Assembly (NCBI GenBank): GCA_965230185.1
Contig: OZ245995.1
Span: 4,092,001-4,156,000 of the forward strand
DNA from: Motiliproteus sp965230185
GTDB taxonomy: Bacteria; Pseudomonadota; Gammaproteobacteria; Pseudomonadales; Balneatricaceae
Direction of reading: 5' to 3'
Length of the DNA stretch: 64,000 bases
Shown: positions 42,101 through 48,179 of the stretch, one piece after another
Position numbering within the stretch: position 1 is the stretch's first letter
Layout of the letters: each line of letters starts with the position of its first letter
Position numbers and translations under genes: made by a program
The notes under the pieces: generated by a model
Told to the model about the DNA's origin: nothing
Database searches by the model: none
Seen by the model: only the letters and a program-made list of their open reading frames with translations

Positions 42101-44285
42101 TGGCATCGACGGTGTCCAGGACGGTCCGGACGCCACCCTCTACCTTGGAGAGTTGCAGGCTATCCTGAGCATTGTCATTGGGCAGAATCTGCAGGTAATA
42201 GAAGTTATCACTATCGACCCAACGACCGAATATACCGACGGGCTTGGTGCCATTATCCGTCTCGATCTCCTTCAATGTGAAACTGATTGACTGATCGCCA
42301 CTGGTAGGTGCTGGCCCCGCCGCGTAGGCTTGTCCAACCTGGTTTTCATCGGAGCCTGCTCTTATGACGCCTGTGGCATCGATGGTCGCGTCAGTCCCGG
42401 TGGGACTGGTGTCATAGACTTCAGTCCACACCAGGCCCGAATCAGGCGTGTGGGCGGTAATAAAAGTGTCACTGGCTTCAGTGAAGGAATCACTGAACGT
42501 GCCGAAACTCACATTGCCGCTACTCACACTGGCGTTTGTCAAAGTAGCCACGATGGTCTCGGTGCCCTCCTCCACAGCATCGTCGATTGCATCCACTGTA
42601 AAGGCGAAGTCACCCAAACCGGTGCCGCTATTGAAGGCACTATCAAAGGTCAGGGTATCCACACCATCGAAGGTGACGCCGGCAGTCGAACCGGCGGCAG
42701 TGGCGATGGCGGTAATGAAGTTGTCGTAGTCAGAGCCCGACAGACCCGAGCCCGAAGCGGTTATATCGACACTTGCGGTGTTGTCATCGACCAGGGCATC
42801 ACCGCTGAGTGTCAGGGTAAAAGTCGCCGTTTCGGTAAGCTCTTCCGAGATGCCTGGCGTGGAGTTGATCGTGAAGTTGATAACTGGCGTACCGTTCATT
42901 GACCAATCAACGGCATTGTCAAAAAGCGTCCAGCCATCGGTCGTTAAGTCCCCTCCGGCATCAAAATCCAGGAAGAAAAACGCGCGGGTATCGGGCGCTG
43001 TCATTCCAGGCATTACAGCACCCATTTCATACGCGAAAATCGACCCACTACCAGGGCTACCGGAGAGCGACGCGACCTCAATGGCATTAGCGTTGGGATC
43101 TCCCCATTGCACTTCATTAGAAGCGCTATACACCGTGACAGTGCCAGTCAGTCCTGCACTCAGGTAATGTGAGGTATCCAGAATATCTATCTGGGTGTGG
43201 ACGGTCTCTCCGTAATCGGTACCCGCGGTGGTACCTGTCATGCCCAGATCATCCAGCAACCAGGGCTCAAAAGTTAAAACGGGTACCGCTTCATTGGTGA
43301 AGGTCGTGCCAACCGTGCCTGAATTAACAGTCTCAGAAATCAGCACCAGGTTCTGTCCAGCGGCATCTCCACTGGTAACCAGATCATCATCAACGATCGT
43401 GAGTGTATGGCCTTTACCTGTTAACTGCGTCTGAATCGCGGTGTCGCTGGCGCTTAAAGCGGTATCACCCACCACAAACAGGATATTGCCCGGGCTGGCC
43501 AGAACACCCGACCAGTGCTGTTGAACTTCATCGCTGACGGCTGTCCGGGTTTCAATCTCACCAGTCTGATATTCCAGGTCCCAGTCACCACCGAGATGGG
43601 CGCTGCCGGTCAGGTCGTCGCTGGCCGCCACATCGGCACCTGTCAGGCTGGCCAGTTGTTCGATGAGCGCTTCGCCATCCTCGCTGGAAGCCAGATTACA
43701 CCCATAAATCAGCAGGTCGCCCTCTTCGGCAAAGGCGTCGCCCCATTCTTCGATTTCAGTAGAGTTGTCGAGCAAGGTATTGATATCCAGCCTGGAGCTC
43801 CCCAGGGAAACGACGCTATCTGAAGCGTGTGATATCAGATGGACAGCGCCCAGATCAGAGTGCTCGACCAGAATTCTGCTGACCTGGGAGACACCATCCT
43901 GACTGGCATCCAGTAACACCACCTCTGTCTGGCGGTTGTTCTCTTGCTGGGCCAACAGGTCATTCAATAATTGCTGATAGTCGGGCGTGGCCGAATCAAT
44001 AAGAACCAGCTCTTTAGCCGCGGGCTCCATGTTCAGGAGTGTGTCGGTATCCTCGCTTTCTGCTTCGGGTAGTGGCTCCTGCCCTGCAGACTCGACGGGG
44101 GCGTTCTGATTCTGGATTGCCAGGGGTTCAAGCACGGTAGTGGCTTCGTCCAGCAGCCTGGCTACCGGATCATCCGCCAGTGGATCGTCAATAACGCCGC
44201 CAAACAGATCCGCCGAGAATAGCAACCGGGGCTCGAGCACCTCGATAACAGGGGCCTGCGTCCGTTTTTGATTCTGTTTCTTCAT
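30111..44285 (-). CDS. Giant repetitive LEPR-XLL/DUF4347 protein (giant A)
   Basis: A 4724-aa protein of about 470 kDa. An N-terminal LEPRLLFSAD motif (about 17-26) takes the place of a classic signal peptide. A DUF4347 domain (about 90-260) has 'HLISHASD' and 'LLIYGCNL'. Next come cadherin/Calx-like domains, three LamG-like lectin modules (about 1360-1560, 1740-1945, 2390-2620), 7 VCBS repeats of 105 aa (2729-3463), a He_PIG-type domain pair, 5 more VCBS repeats (3671-4195), three cadherin-like repeats of about 96 aa, and an acidic spacer. The end is a hydrophobic segment, DPLPVL and a charged tail. No RTX repeats or LapA-type retention module are seen. GGAGAG precedes the ATG. Likely an adhesin or surface stalk; export route unknown. 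Confidence 0.93.
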   Translation of the reverse strand: MKKQNQKRTQAPVIEVLEPRLLFSADLFGGVIDDPLADDPVARLLDEATTVLEPLAIQNQNAPVESAGQEPLPEAESEDTDTLLNMEPAAKELVLIDSATPDYQQLLNDLLAQQENNRQTEVVLLDASQDGVSQVSRILVEHSDLGAVHLISHASDSVVSLGSSRLDINTLLDNSTEIEEWGDAFAEEGDLLIYGCNLASSEDGEALIEQLASLTGADVAASDDLTGSAHLGGDWDLEYQTGEIETRTAVSDEVQQHWSGVLASPGNILFVVGDTALSASDTAIQTQLTGKGHTLTIVDDDLVTSGDAAGQNLVLISETVNSGTVGTTFTNEAVPVLTFEPWLLDDLGMTGTTAGTDYGETVHTQIDILDTSHYLSAGLTGTVTVYSASNEVQWGDPNANAIEVASLSGSPGSGSIFAYEMGAVMPGMTAPDTRAFFFLDFDAGGDLTTDGWTLFDNAVDWSMNGTPVINFTINSTPGISEELTETATFTLTLSGDALVDDNTASVDITASGSGLSGSDYDNFITAIATAAGSTAGVTFDGVDTLTFDSAFNSGTGLGDFAFTVDAIDDAVEEGTETIVATLTNASVSSGNVSFGTFSDSFTEASDTFITAHTPDSGLVWTEVYDTSPTGTDATIDATGVIRAGSDENQVGQAYAAGPAPTSGDQSISFTLKEIETDNGTKPVGIFGRWVDSDNFYYLQILPNDNAQDSLQLSKVEGGVRTVLDTVDATIKGGDAFQLDITDATKKVLHNGVEVLSSVDNALTAVGNWGLFFGKVGDSGGATGGHLRSTWGIDNFLAEDGASSVTTATNITETDVDNLTAVVVNQSLSVAEGASNTAITLSELQSTDADTDDTTLIYTVGDVANGTLTINGGAWASSTNHTFTQQDIIDGNVLYSHDGSETSSDSFSYTVEDSAGNQLTGQTFSITVSAVNDAPTISASPLNPTYTEGNSAVDLFDTVSIDTIENGQTIEQTVFTITNVTDGSHETITLDGSTVYLVDGDNDTTVSGYDYMVDIVGNTATITIDTVGTSAAAVRTLIDGLVYQNSSQNPTEASRLVTLTSIRDSGGTANGGSDTSSPGLVSTVAVVAANNAPIVDLNISDGTTSNFSTSFTEGDGAVSVAEAGAIVSDVDGTAFQLLSINLVSFADGASERVTAGGYAFTYGVNEVVVRTVGSTDFEIDFDGTGFSISKNLSGNMPLDDLQSLIRSITYENSSQNPTAGNRTINISVQDAGGLQSAVATSTIAVTAVDDAPVNAVPSAQTISEDSTLTFSLANGNQISISDESGETPTVKLTVDNGTLAVSGSGSASVTNDETAAVTISGSVSDINAALEGLQYTPTQDYSGSDTLTIITTDGEVHALNIDSDLTAYFEFNSSSPASDSSPAGTHSGSLMGDAFSFSDPTRKDSLHLDGSGDYLRINSQVTSSQQLTLSSWVKLSAGASTSEVIDMGYLASLRVDASNGVQGSYWDGSQVRETTSSRHIDGDGWHHIAYTIDSAANTQTIYVDGVALATTNYVGDISFSGGTGVTQIGASSQGSPNYFSGHIDDARIYDRVLSAGEIANLANAPDLHSDNDSITINVTALNDDPANDGSLPSDVTVTEDVQGFIDLSSVVLRDVDAGNGLLTVTLSTSTGGKLWAFSDLDVTVSGSGTSTLTLSGGLADLNNFFSSATRFSYQHGTTHTAGDNADTIQVSINDNGNTGTGGSGTIVLGTVNVDITAVNDAPVDLQAVATNEGGASINADGGNDTYFVADNGAALLGGLTTVTIESTFSITTPGADLSPLLSYADGSNDEELGLFLKSDGRIWFGVHSNGSPIQSTVGNYSQLFDGAVHHVGVSWDASNGAVVFYIDGAEVESFNGYQTGQVITGGGELVFGQDQDSELGGFKTIDVFSGTLYDVRIFNDIRTSGEIAASYNQTLPSSEAGMIANWAFDDMSVGGEVTDTVSGNNLTERHVVGTGFSASTPVLTFSVLENATNGTAVGKVEAIDPDSGDTFTYSLSDDAGGRFDISAGGQVTLLNASLIDFETATSHNITVRATDSDGLTYDEVFSVSVINVNEAPSGSDKTVTVNEDTDHSFTAGDFGFSDVSDNPADSLASVIITTAPSNGVLYVDANNDGIEDGGEALVANNTVSVADITAGRLKFKPVTDAYGMGYDSFTFQVRDDGGTANSGADTDITANTITINVTPVDDASVVTGDISFNGNEGDTVSGDLNATDVEGLADGSYFSVTGAASHGTAVIDATSGAWTFTPSDPNWFGSDSFTVTVTDDLGGTTTQTINVTLANVDDASVITGDVSFNGNEGDTVSGDLNATDVEGLTDGSYFSVTGAATHGTAAIDSATGAWTFTPTDPNWSGSDSFEVTVTDDLNGTTTQLVSITLANVNDAPVATDDPGKFNALITSLSPLSYWRLGETSGPTAADESGLNNGSYSGVTLGQADALAGDTDTAARFDGTGDYVEIAHDAAYLLGNGTVQLWFNADTPADGDLQHLFSKDSNGNDTGGHLSIYLDGSGKLSVRLQSASSSYYLSSTSAVSGNAWHHTAVSFGTEGMQLYLDGVLIDTDAYTGGLGTTSGGAGNFEPIAIGAGTQNSGNLVVTPVSQLFTGLIDEVAIIGNQLSAETIQDLFAAGLQNYTTDENGTLNVSSAVGVLSNDFDVDGDSLSVVELNGNALDVGNPVLLASGAQLTLNADGSMLYDPNGQFEHLDVGETATDTFTYRVGDGNGGSNTGSVTITINGAEDASVIGGTNTGTVAEDGSLTASNTLSISDVDTSDNPVSFIDVAATAGSNGYGTFEISGNTWTYTLDNSHSDVQALDVSESLTDSYTFTATDGSTRTVTVTIEGAEDASVTGGTNTGTVAEDGSLTASNTLSISDVDTSDNPVSFIDVAATAGINGYGTFEISGNTWTYTLDNTHSDVQALDESESLTDSYTFAATDGSTRTVTVTIEGAEDASVTGGTNTGTVAEDGSLTASNTLSISDVDTSDNPVSFIDVAATAGTNGYGTFEISGNTWIYTLDNTHSDVQALDVSESLTDSYTFTATDGSTRTVTVTIEGAEDASVTGGTNTGTVAEDGSLTASNTLSISDVDTLDNPVSFIDVAATAGSNGYGTFEISGNTWIYTLDNSHANVQALDVSESLTDSYTFTATDGSTRTVTVTIEGAEDASVTGGTNTGTVAEDGSLTASNTLSISDVDTSDNPVSFIDVAATAGSNGYGTFEISGNTWIYTLDNSHADVQALDVSESLTDSYTFTATDGATRTVTVTIDGAEDASVIGGTNTGTVAEDGSLTASNTLSISDVDTSDNPVSFIDVAATAGSNGYGTFEISGNSWTYTLDNSHADVQALDVSESLTDSYTFTATDGATRTVTVTIDGAEDASVIGGTNTGTVAEDGSLTASNTLSISDVDTSDNPVSFIDVAATAGSNGYGTFEISGNSWTYTLDNSHSDVQALDVSESLTDSYTFTATDGATRTVTVTIEGAEDAPTVANVVADQVATEDAVFSFTFAANTFSDVDSSDALTYTAQLNGGGALPGWLSFDNATRTFSGTPLNTDVGVISIDIIASDGVSSVADTFTLTINNSSDAPVIGGIDAGSVTEDIDPNANTLLETAGALTIADPDVGESSFIAGIINGSYGDLVIDAAGNWSYSADNTQAAIQALDVTESLIDTLTVTTVDGSTHDVVITINGAEDASVTGGTNTGTVAEDGSLTASNTLSISDVDTSDNPVSFIDVAATAGSNGYGTFEISGNSWTYTLDNTHSDVQALDVSESLTDSYTFTATDGATRTVTVTIEGAEDASVISGTNTGTVAEDGSLTASNTLSISDIDTSDNPVSFVDVASTAGSNGYGTFEISGNSWTYTLDNSHADVQALDVSESLTDSYTFTASDGSTRTVTVTIEGAEDASVIGGTNTGTVAEDGSLTASNTLSISDVDTLDNPVSFIDVAATAGAKGYGTFEISGNSWTYTLDNSHADVQALDVSESLTDSYTFTATDGATRTVTVTIDGAEDASVIGGTNTGTVAEDGSLTASNTLSISDIDTSDNPVSFVDVAATAGANGYGTFEISGNSWTYTLDNSHADVQALDVSESLTDSYTFTATDGATRTVTVTIDGAEDASVIGGTNTGTVAEDGSLTASNTLSISDVDTSDNPVSFIDVAATAGSNGYGTFEISGNSWTYTLDNSHSDVQALDVSESLTDSYTFTATDGATRTVTVTIEGAEDASVITGDLSFSGNEGDSVSGDLNATDIDGLADGDYFSVTGAATHGTATIDAATGAWTFIPSDPDWFGSDSFTVTVTDDLDGTTTQLVSITLANVDDASVITGDISSNVNEGDTVSGDLNATDVDGLADGSYFSVTAAATRGTAAIDSATGAWTFTPTDPNWFGSDSFTVTVTDDLGGTTTQTINVTLANVDDASVITGNISFNGNEGDSVSGDLNATDVEGLADGSYFSVTDAATHGTAAIDSATGSWTFTPTDPNWIGSDSFTVTVTDDLSGTTTQLVSITLVNVDEATVFPEQDVDQGTGSNEADDQKEGQQADAGEASEEQAGDESDLIESEVSSESVPVAAEIVHQEGEAVEMAPMDGALIARIVAEVPEDRDRIETEGDAYSHPIPPKAIDLSELTVAAFELKGLEPVQLKSLMDNDSFVKGLEDMNRDVDQAMEQRNTRYQLAEETAIGITISLSAGFVSWVLRAGSLMASFMSVVPLWKQLDPLPVLGAAAIARRKDSRGKDEKDDETKLEDIFEEKNSD
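30826..31700 (-). repeat. Three tandem 288-bp cadherin-like repeats
   Basis: Three successive units of about 96 aa begin 'DASVITG' and contain 'GNEGD', 'SGDLNATD' and 'GSDSFTVTVTDDL'. Two further copies lie upstream in the same gene at about 37160-37740. They are clearly homologous but less identical than the VCBS units. Confidence 0.8.
31701..33275 (-). repeat. VCBS repeat block 2: five exact 315-bp units
   Basis: Five tandem 105-aa units of giant A. The first glutamate codon of the block is at 33275 and the first of the next domain at 31700, exactly 5 x 315 bases apart, so no unit has an indel. Each unit carries 'EDASV', 'GTNTGTVAEDGSL', 'YGTFEISGN' and 'VQALDVSESLTDSYTF'. Confidence 0.95.
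33897..36101 (-). repeat. VCBS repeat block 1: seven exact 315-bp units
   Basis: Seven tandem 105-aa units of giant A, 7 x 315 bases from the glutamate codon at 36101 to the one at 33896. They differ by a handful of residues per unit (for example SNG/ING/TNG, NSHSD/NTHSD). The near identity at DNA level, also shared with block 2, points to recent expansion or gene conversion. Confidence 0.95.
37160..37740 (-). repeat. Two cadherin-like repeats
   Basis: Two tandem copies of the 96-aa cadherin-like unit found again in three copies near the 3' end of the same gene (30826-31700), about 6 kb away. Confidence 0.75.
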
Positions 44286-44350
44286 GGAGCCTAAACTCTC
44301 CCTGTGGGCAACCCTGGCTAAGCGCTAAAAATGCCAGGTCTGCAAACGCC

Positions 44351-45838
44351 TCAGTGCATCACCAGCTGCGGCGAACAGGTCACCGGATTCAACAAGACAC
44401 CCGGCGGCAGAAATGTCGCTGTCTCCTGAAAACGCCGAGGAAGATCACCTCCCTCTTTCAGGGTGACATCCAACCAGAATTGCTGGACTTGCTTGTGGCG
44501 GGGGATGATGTCCGTGTCTAAGCCCTTATCGGCCAGACGTTGCTGCAGCCTGCTGGCTGATTGATGGGACCTGTAAAAACCCAGGGAGACACGGCCCTTG
44601 TATTTTCCCGCGGCAATAACGAACCGATCCTGAATACCCAGCAGATCAAGACGATTCAATAAACCAGCTGCCGAGGAAGCACCGGGCTCGGCAGCGGCCA
44701 GCACAAAATGCCCCTGGTTCTGGCTGACCTCGTACCTGCGCAGGGCCAGCCTGTCGGTGTCGGACTCCAGCGATTCTGAGAGCTGCCGGGCCTGTTCCTT
44801 ATCTGCAAAAGGTCCCAGGCTGTAACAGGCGGCAGGCGCTGAGGCGTGCCCGAACGTCGGAACTACCGCTGCGGCTTCGTTGGAATCGGATGGACCGGAT
44901 GATTGCGCCGAAGCGGGTTGGAGCGCACTGGCATCGGATTCCAGCTTCGGCATGGCCGTACCCCCGTCCGCCAGCCCCTCGGCATTTTGCGGCTCCTTCG
45001 ACAACAGACTGATCCGGCAGCGCAAACCGGCTGAAATCTGATAATTCGGATTGGGCAGACTCAGGCGCACTCCGAATGTGCCGCTGGCAGCATCGGCAAC
45101 AGGATCAACACGCTCAACGGTAGCCCGCTGAACCGCGGTGCCTGCGAACACGGGTGTCACCTGCGCCGACATCCCTTTGTGAATACGGCCCATGTAATCC
45201 ACCGGTACGATCACTTCAACGTGCAGTGGGTGCAGTTGCGCGACTCGCAGCAAAGGGCTGTCCTCTACGTACTCGCCCACGGATTTGAAGCGCTCCAGGA
45301 CCACGCCCTCCACCGGACTACGGATAGTGCGTCGCTGAAATATGGCGCGGGCCTGCTGGTATTCTAATTCGGCAAGACGCTTGTTATCCCGCTCCTGCCT
45401 GAGTTGCAATTCAGCAATACGGGCTTCGGTCTTCAGACGGTCCATATCATGAAGAGCAATGGCTGACTTTCGCATCAGCTTCTGATTACGTTGCTGTGTC
45501 AGATCCCCGAATTCGGCGCTTTCCCGGCGTAGTTCGATGGCGGTGTTCAGGGTTGCACGGGTCCTGGCCAGCTCCAGGGAGGCTCGCTCCACGCTGGACT
45601 CAAGCTCGAAGACCACTGCCCCTTTTTCTACGCGATCACCACGATCCGCGTGAATAAACTCCACCAGTCCGGGAACGGCACTGCCGACGTCGACGACTTC
45701 ACTGGGTTCGATAACACAATCCATCTCCGGAATGTCATCATGGACGGCCTCAGCTGGTCGGGGTTCAGCAGCACCAACGTCCGCTGCGAATACCATCAAC
45801 AACCACATTGACAACCGCTTCTTGCTTGTTTCTACCAT
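44351..45838 (-). CDS. HlyD-family adaptor with C-terminal SPOR domain (cassette A)
   Basis: About 495 aa. An N-terminal signal/anchor ('LSMWLLMVFAADVGAA') precedes a membrane-fusion-protein core: a first barrel-sandwich half ('VVDVGSAVPGLVEFIHADRGDRVEKGAVV'), an alpha-helical hairpin (about 95-180) and a second half ('RTIRSPVEGVVLERFKSVGEYV'). The beta-barrel includes 'VDPVADAASGTFGVRLSLPNP'. After a Ser/Ala linker, residues about 340-460 resemble a SPOR peptidoglycan-binding domain ('CYSLGPFADKEQARQLSESL', 'VSLGFYRSHQSASRLQQRLAD'). The cassette B homologue lacks this part. GAGGTGA precedes the ATG at 45838; giant A starts 65 bp downstream. Confidence 0.87.
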   Translation of the reverse strand: MVETSKKRLSMWLLMVFAADVGAAEPRPAEAVHDDIPEMDCVIEPSEVVDVGSAVPGLVEFIHADRGDRVEKGAVVFELESSVERASLELARTRATLNTAIELRRESAEFGDLTQQRNQKLMRKSAIALHDMDRLKTEARIAELQLRQERDNKRLAELEYQQARAIFQRRTIRSPVEGVVLERFKSVGEYVEDSPLLRVAQLHPLHVEVIVPVDYMGRIHKGMSAQVTPVFAGTAVQRATVERVDPVADAASGTFGVRLSLPNPNYQISAGLRCRISLLSKEPQNAEGLADGGTAMPKLESDASALQPASAQSSGPSDSNEAAAVVPTFGHASAPAACYSLGPFADKEQARQLSESLESDTDRLALRRYEVSQNQGHFVLAAAEPGASSAAGLLNRLDLLGIQDRFVIAAGKYKGRVSLGFYRSHQSASRLQQRLADKGLDTDIIPRHKQVQQFWLDVTLKEGGDLPRRFQETATFLPPGVLLNPVTCSPQLVMH

Positions 45839-45959
45839 GCAGATCACCTCAGAAGGTCGATCTCTCAGGCTTCCACTGAGTACAGCATCGATTCTTACTT
45901 CGTATTTCCTGAGCGGCATATGCCTCTGTAAAGGTCAGCCGCTGAAACTCTTAAACTGT

Positions 45960-48107
45960 TTAAAATGACAGTCGACTTAACACCAGCTGGCGGCCACGAC
46001 GCAGCCACTGACGGGCAAGGGACTCGGAGCCGTGATCAAAACGTACATAGGCACGCTCGCCTGCCCCCGTAAATTCAATCTCTTCCGGCAGCCCCAGATC
46101 CACCTGAAACACATTTTCGGCAGCGGTCGTTCCAGCCTGATCCGCTTTCCTGACGGCAATCGTCCCCCCACCGGCAACTCCCAGTGCCCGACTGGGTAAT
46201 GCTTTGTTACCAGCTGGCGTCTGCCGTTGAATACGAACCTGAATGGTTTCACCCAGTCGTTCTGCCAGTCGCACTTCCACCTGCTCAACCTGCTGGCGTA
46301 CCAGACCGATAGCGGCTTGCGGCACCACTGTCCTGACAACCAGGCGTTCCGGGCTGAATACATAACCAATCAGCTCTCCCTGACGCAAATAGCGCCCCTT
46401 TAAGGTGCTTTCCTCCGGTAGCACCAGTGTTCCCGACACCTCGGTGCGTACCAGCTGGGCCGACGCCTGCTCTCTGAGTAGTGCCAGTTCGGCTTCCACA
46501 GTCGTCAGTTCCTCTCGGGTGATGCCGGACTGCACACGCTGTTCCAGACGCTCAGCAGCGCTGCGAATCTCCAGTTCCCGCCGCCGTGCGTCCAGCCGGG
46601 CGATCTTTGTATCCAACGACAGCGCCTGCATCTGAATCACTGCGGTACCCGACTCAACGCGACTACCGGACGGCACCAGCAGGTCTGTAACAAAACCCTC
46701 AGTACCGGCATAGACCCGCGCCTGATCCGAAACCCAGACCACACCTTCGGTCCGGGTCGTCAGAGAAACGGGCAGCAGCAACAATCCCGCAGCAAAGACG
46801 CCAATCGACAGCCCTGATACCGCCACCGCCCGGGTGCGTCGGCCCTTTAACGTCTGACCGGAAAACAGGAAACGAAGACCACGAAACAACGGCAGGATAA
46901 GCTGGCTGACCACTGCCCAGGTGCCCAGTGCCACCCCGATGAACAGGTATTCATCGGCCAGGAACAGCACGATTACCGCGAGAATAAAAAGCCGATAGAA
47001 AAACGCCAGCAGGCCATACACCACAAACCAGCCCACTTCCCCTGCTGCGGTCACCGGTGACCGAACGCCTTCAAGCCCGAACAGGTAACGCTGTAGCAGG
47101 TACAGATAGTAGCGACCTGAGCGGGTATACAGATTCGGGATTTCCAGCAGGTCCTGAAGCACGTAATAACCATCAAAACGCAGTAGCGGGTTGGCGTTGA
47201 ACAGCAAGGTGGACAGGCTGCCGATCAGGAAGGCGTTTAATGCCGCATCCCGAACCATTCCAGGCTCTGTTACCAACCACAGAAACAGTGCTAACGAGGC
47301 CAGAAACAGCTCGACCAGAATACCTGCTGCGCCGACCAGAACCCGCTTGTACTTGTCACGGAAACCCCAGGCCGCCGAGGCGTCAACATAGGGGACCGGT
47401 GCCAGGACCAGCAGTGTGATCCCCATTTCATGCACCTCCCCCCCCCACATTTTTACCGCAAAGGCGTGAGCAAATTCATGTATTGCTTTGATAGTGATGA
47501 AGACCAGCAACATCGACACCAGATTCATCGGTGCGAGAATATCGGTATCGATGGCGGCGCTGAGCGCCGGAACATTAATCAACGTCAACAGAGCGGCAAG
47601 GCCAACAACCACAGACCAGAGTACCGCACCGGTATGGGAAAACAGCGGCCGGACCCAGGGCATGAGCCGATTCAGCACGGCATCGGGATCCAGCAGCGGA
47701 ATGCGTATTGCCAGCGGGTTCATAATCGCCCGTTTCCTGCGTAAATGCCGCTCATGCTGAAAGCGCTTGAAGAGTTCCCGGGCATCCGTAGGTAATCCCC
47801 TTCGCAACATATCGATAGCGAACAACTGGGTCAGAATAAGGATGACATCATCCTGGCTCAGAGCCTCATCGCCTGGTGGAATCCGGGTTCGTTTCAGGGC
47901 CTCCTCGACACTGAGTTCGCCGTCCAGACGCCCGATAAATTCATAGGCAGCCGCGCTGAAACGGAGATGACGACCATTAGACCGGTCACGCAGAACATAC
48001 CAGCGCCGGCCCCGGAACTCCTGGGGATAAGCACATATATGCTGGCGCAATTGCGGCTTCAATCCGGCAATTTGCGGCCAATGCAGGTGTTGGGTGCTCG
48101 CGGTCAT
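45960..48107 (-). CDS. PqqD/M50 peptidase/HlyD fusion protein (cassette A)
   Basis: A 715-aa membrane protein. A PqqD-like N-terminal domain (about 20-100, 'YVLRDRSNGRHLRFSAAAYEF') is followed by about eight membrane segments containing a site-2-protease core: zinc motif HEFAH in 'KAIHEFAHAFAVKMWGG', and the second motif 'NPLLRFDGYYVLQDLLEI'. After the membrane part comes a biotinyl-lipoyl/HlyD barrel-sandwich domain ('VYAGTEGFVTDLLVPSGSRVESG'), a short helical hairpin, and a barrel domain. Both catalytic motifs look intact. A run of nine G residues lies inside the coding sequence next to the HExxH. A partial homologue lies at the right edge of the window. Probably the core processing/export factor for the giant protein. 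Confidence 0.88.
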   Translation of the reverse strand: MTASTQHLHWPQIAGLKPQLRQHICAYPQEFRGRRWYVLRDRSNGRHLRFSAAAYEFIGRLDGELSVEEALKRTRIPPGDEALSQDDVILILTQLFAIDMLRRGLPTDARELFKRFQHERHLRRKRAIMNPLAIRIPLLDPDAVLNRLMPWVRPLFSHTGAVLWSVVVGLAALLTLINVPALSAAIDTDILAPMNLVSMLLVFITIKAIHEFAHAFAVKMWGGEVHEMGITLLVLAPVPYVDASAAWGFRDKYKRVLVGAAGILVELFLASLALFLWLVTEPGMVRDAALNAFLIGSLSTLLFNANPLLRFDGYYVLQDLLEIPNLYTRSGRYYLYLLQRYLFGLEGVRSPVTAAGEVGWFVVYGLLAFFYRLFILAVIVLFLADEYLFIGVALGTWAVVSQLILPLFRGLRFLFSGQTLKGRRTRAVAVSGLSIGVFAAGLLLLPVSLTTRTEGVVWVSDQARVYAGTEGFVTDLLVPSGSRVESGTAVIQMQALSLDTKIARLDARRRELEIRSAAERLEQRVQSGITREELTTVEAELALLREQASAQLVRTEVSGTLVLPEESTLKGRYLRQGELIGYVFSPERLVVRTVVPQAAIGLVRQQVEQVEVRLAERLGETIQVRIQRQTPAGNKALPSRALGVAGGGTIAVRKADQAGTTAAENVFQVDLGLPEEIEFTGAGERAYVRFDHGSESLARQWLRRGRQLVLSRLSF
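47438..47446 (-). repeat. Nine-G homopolymer tract in the M50 gene
   Basis: On the coding strand the codons TGG GGG GGG GAG make nine consecutive G residues, 7 codons after the HEFAH motif. Tracts of this length can gain or lose a base by polymerase slippage and switch the frame; the present copy is in frame. Confidence 0.8.
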
Positions 48108-48179
48108 GTTTAATTTTCCCTGTCCTGGTGCGTCCTGCTCTCAGTTCCTTTCATGGACATCTCCTCTGCGTGACCAGCC

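Noticed and set aside
30111..44285. Giant A as a LapA/RTX type I secretion adhesin
   Set aside because: There are no GGxGxD nonapeptides, no C-terminal RTX or LapA-type signal, no N-terminal retention module, and no linked LapBCE or LapDG genes. The hydrophobic DPLPVL end and the M50-HlyD neighbours point elsewhere.
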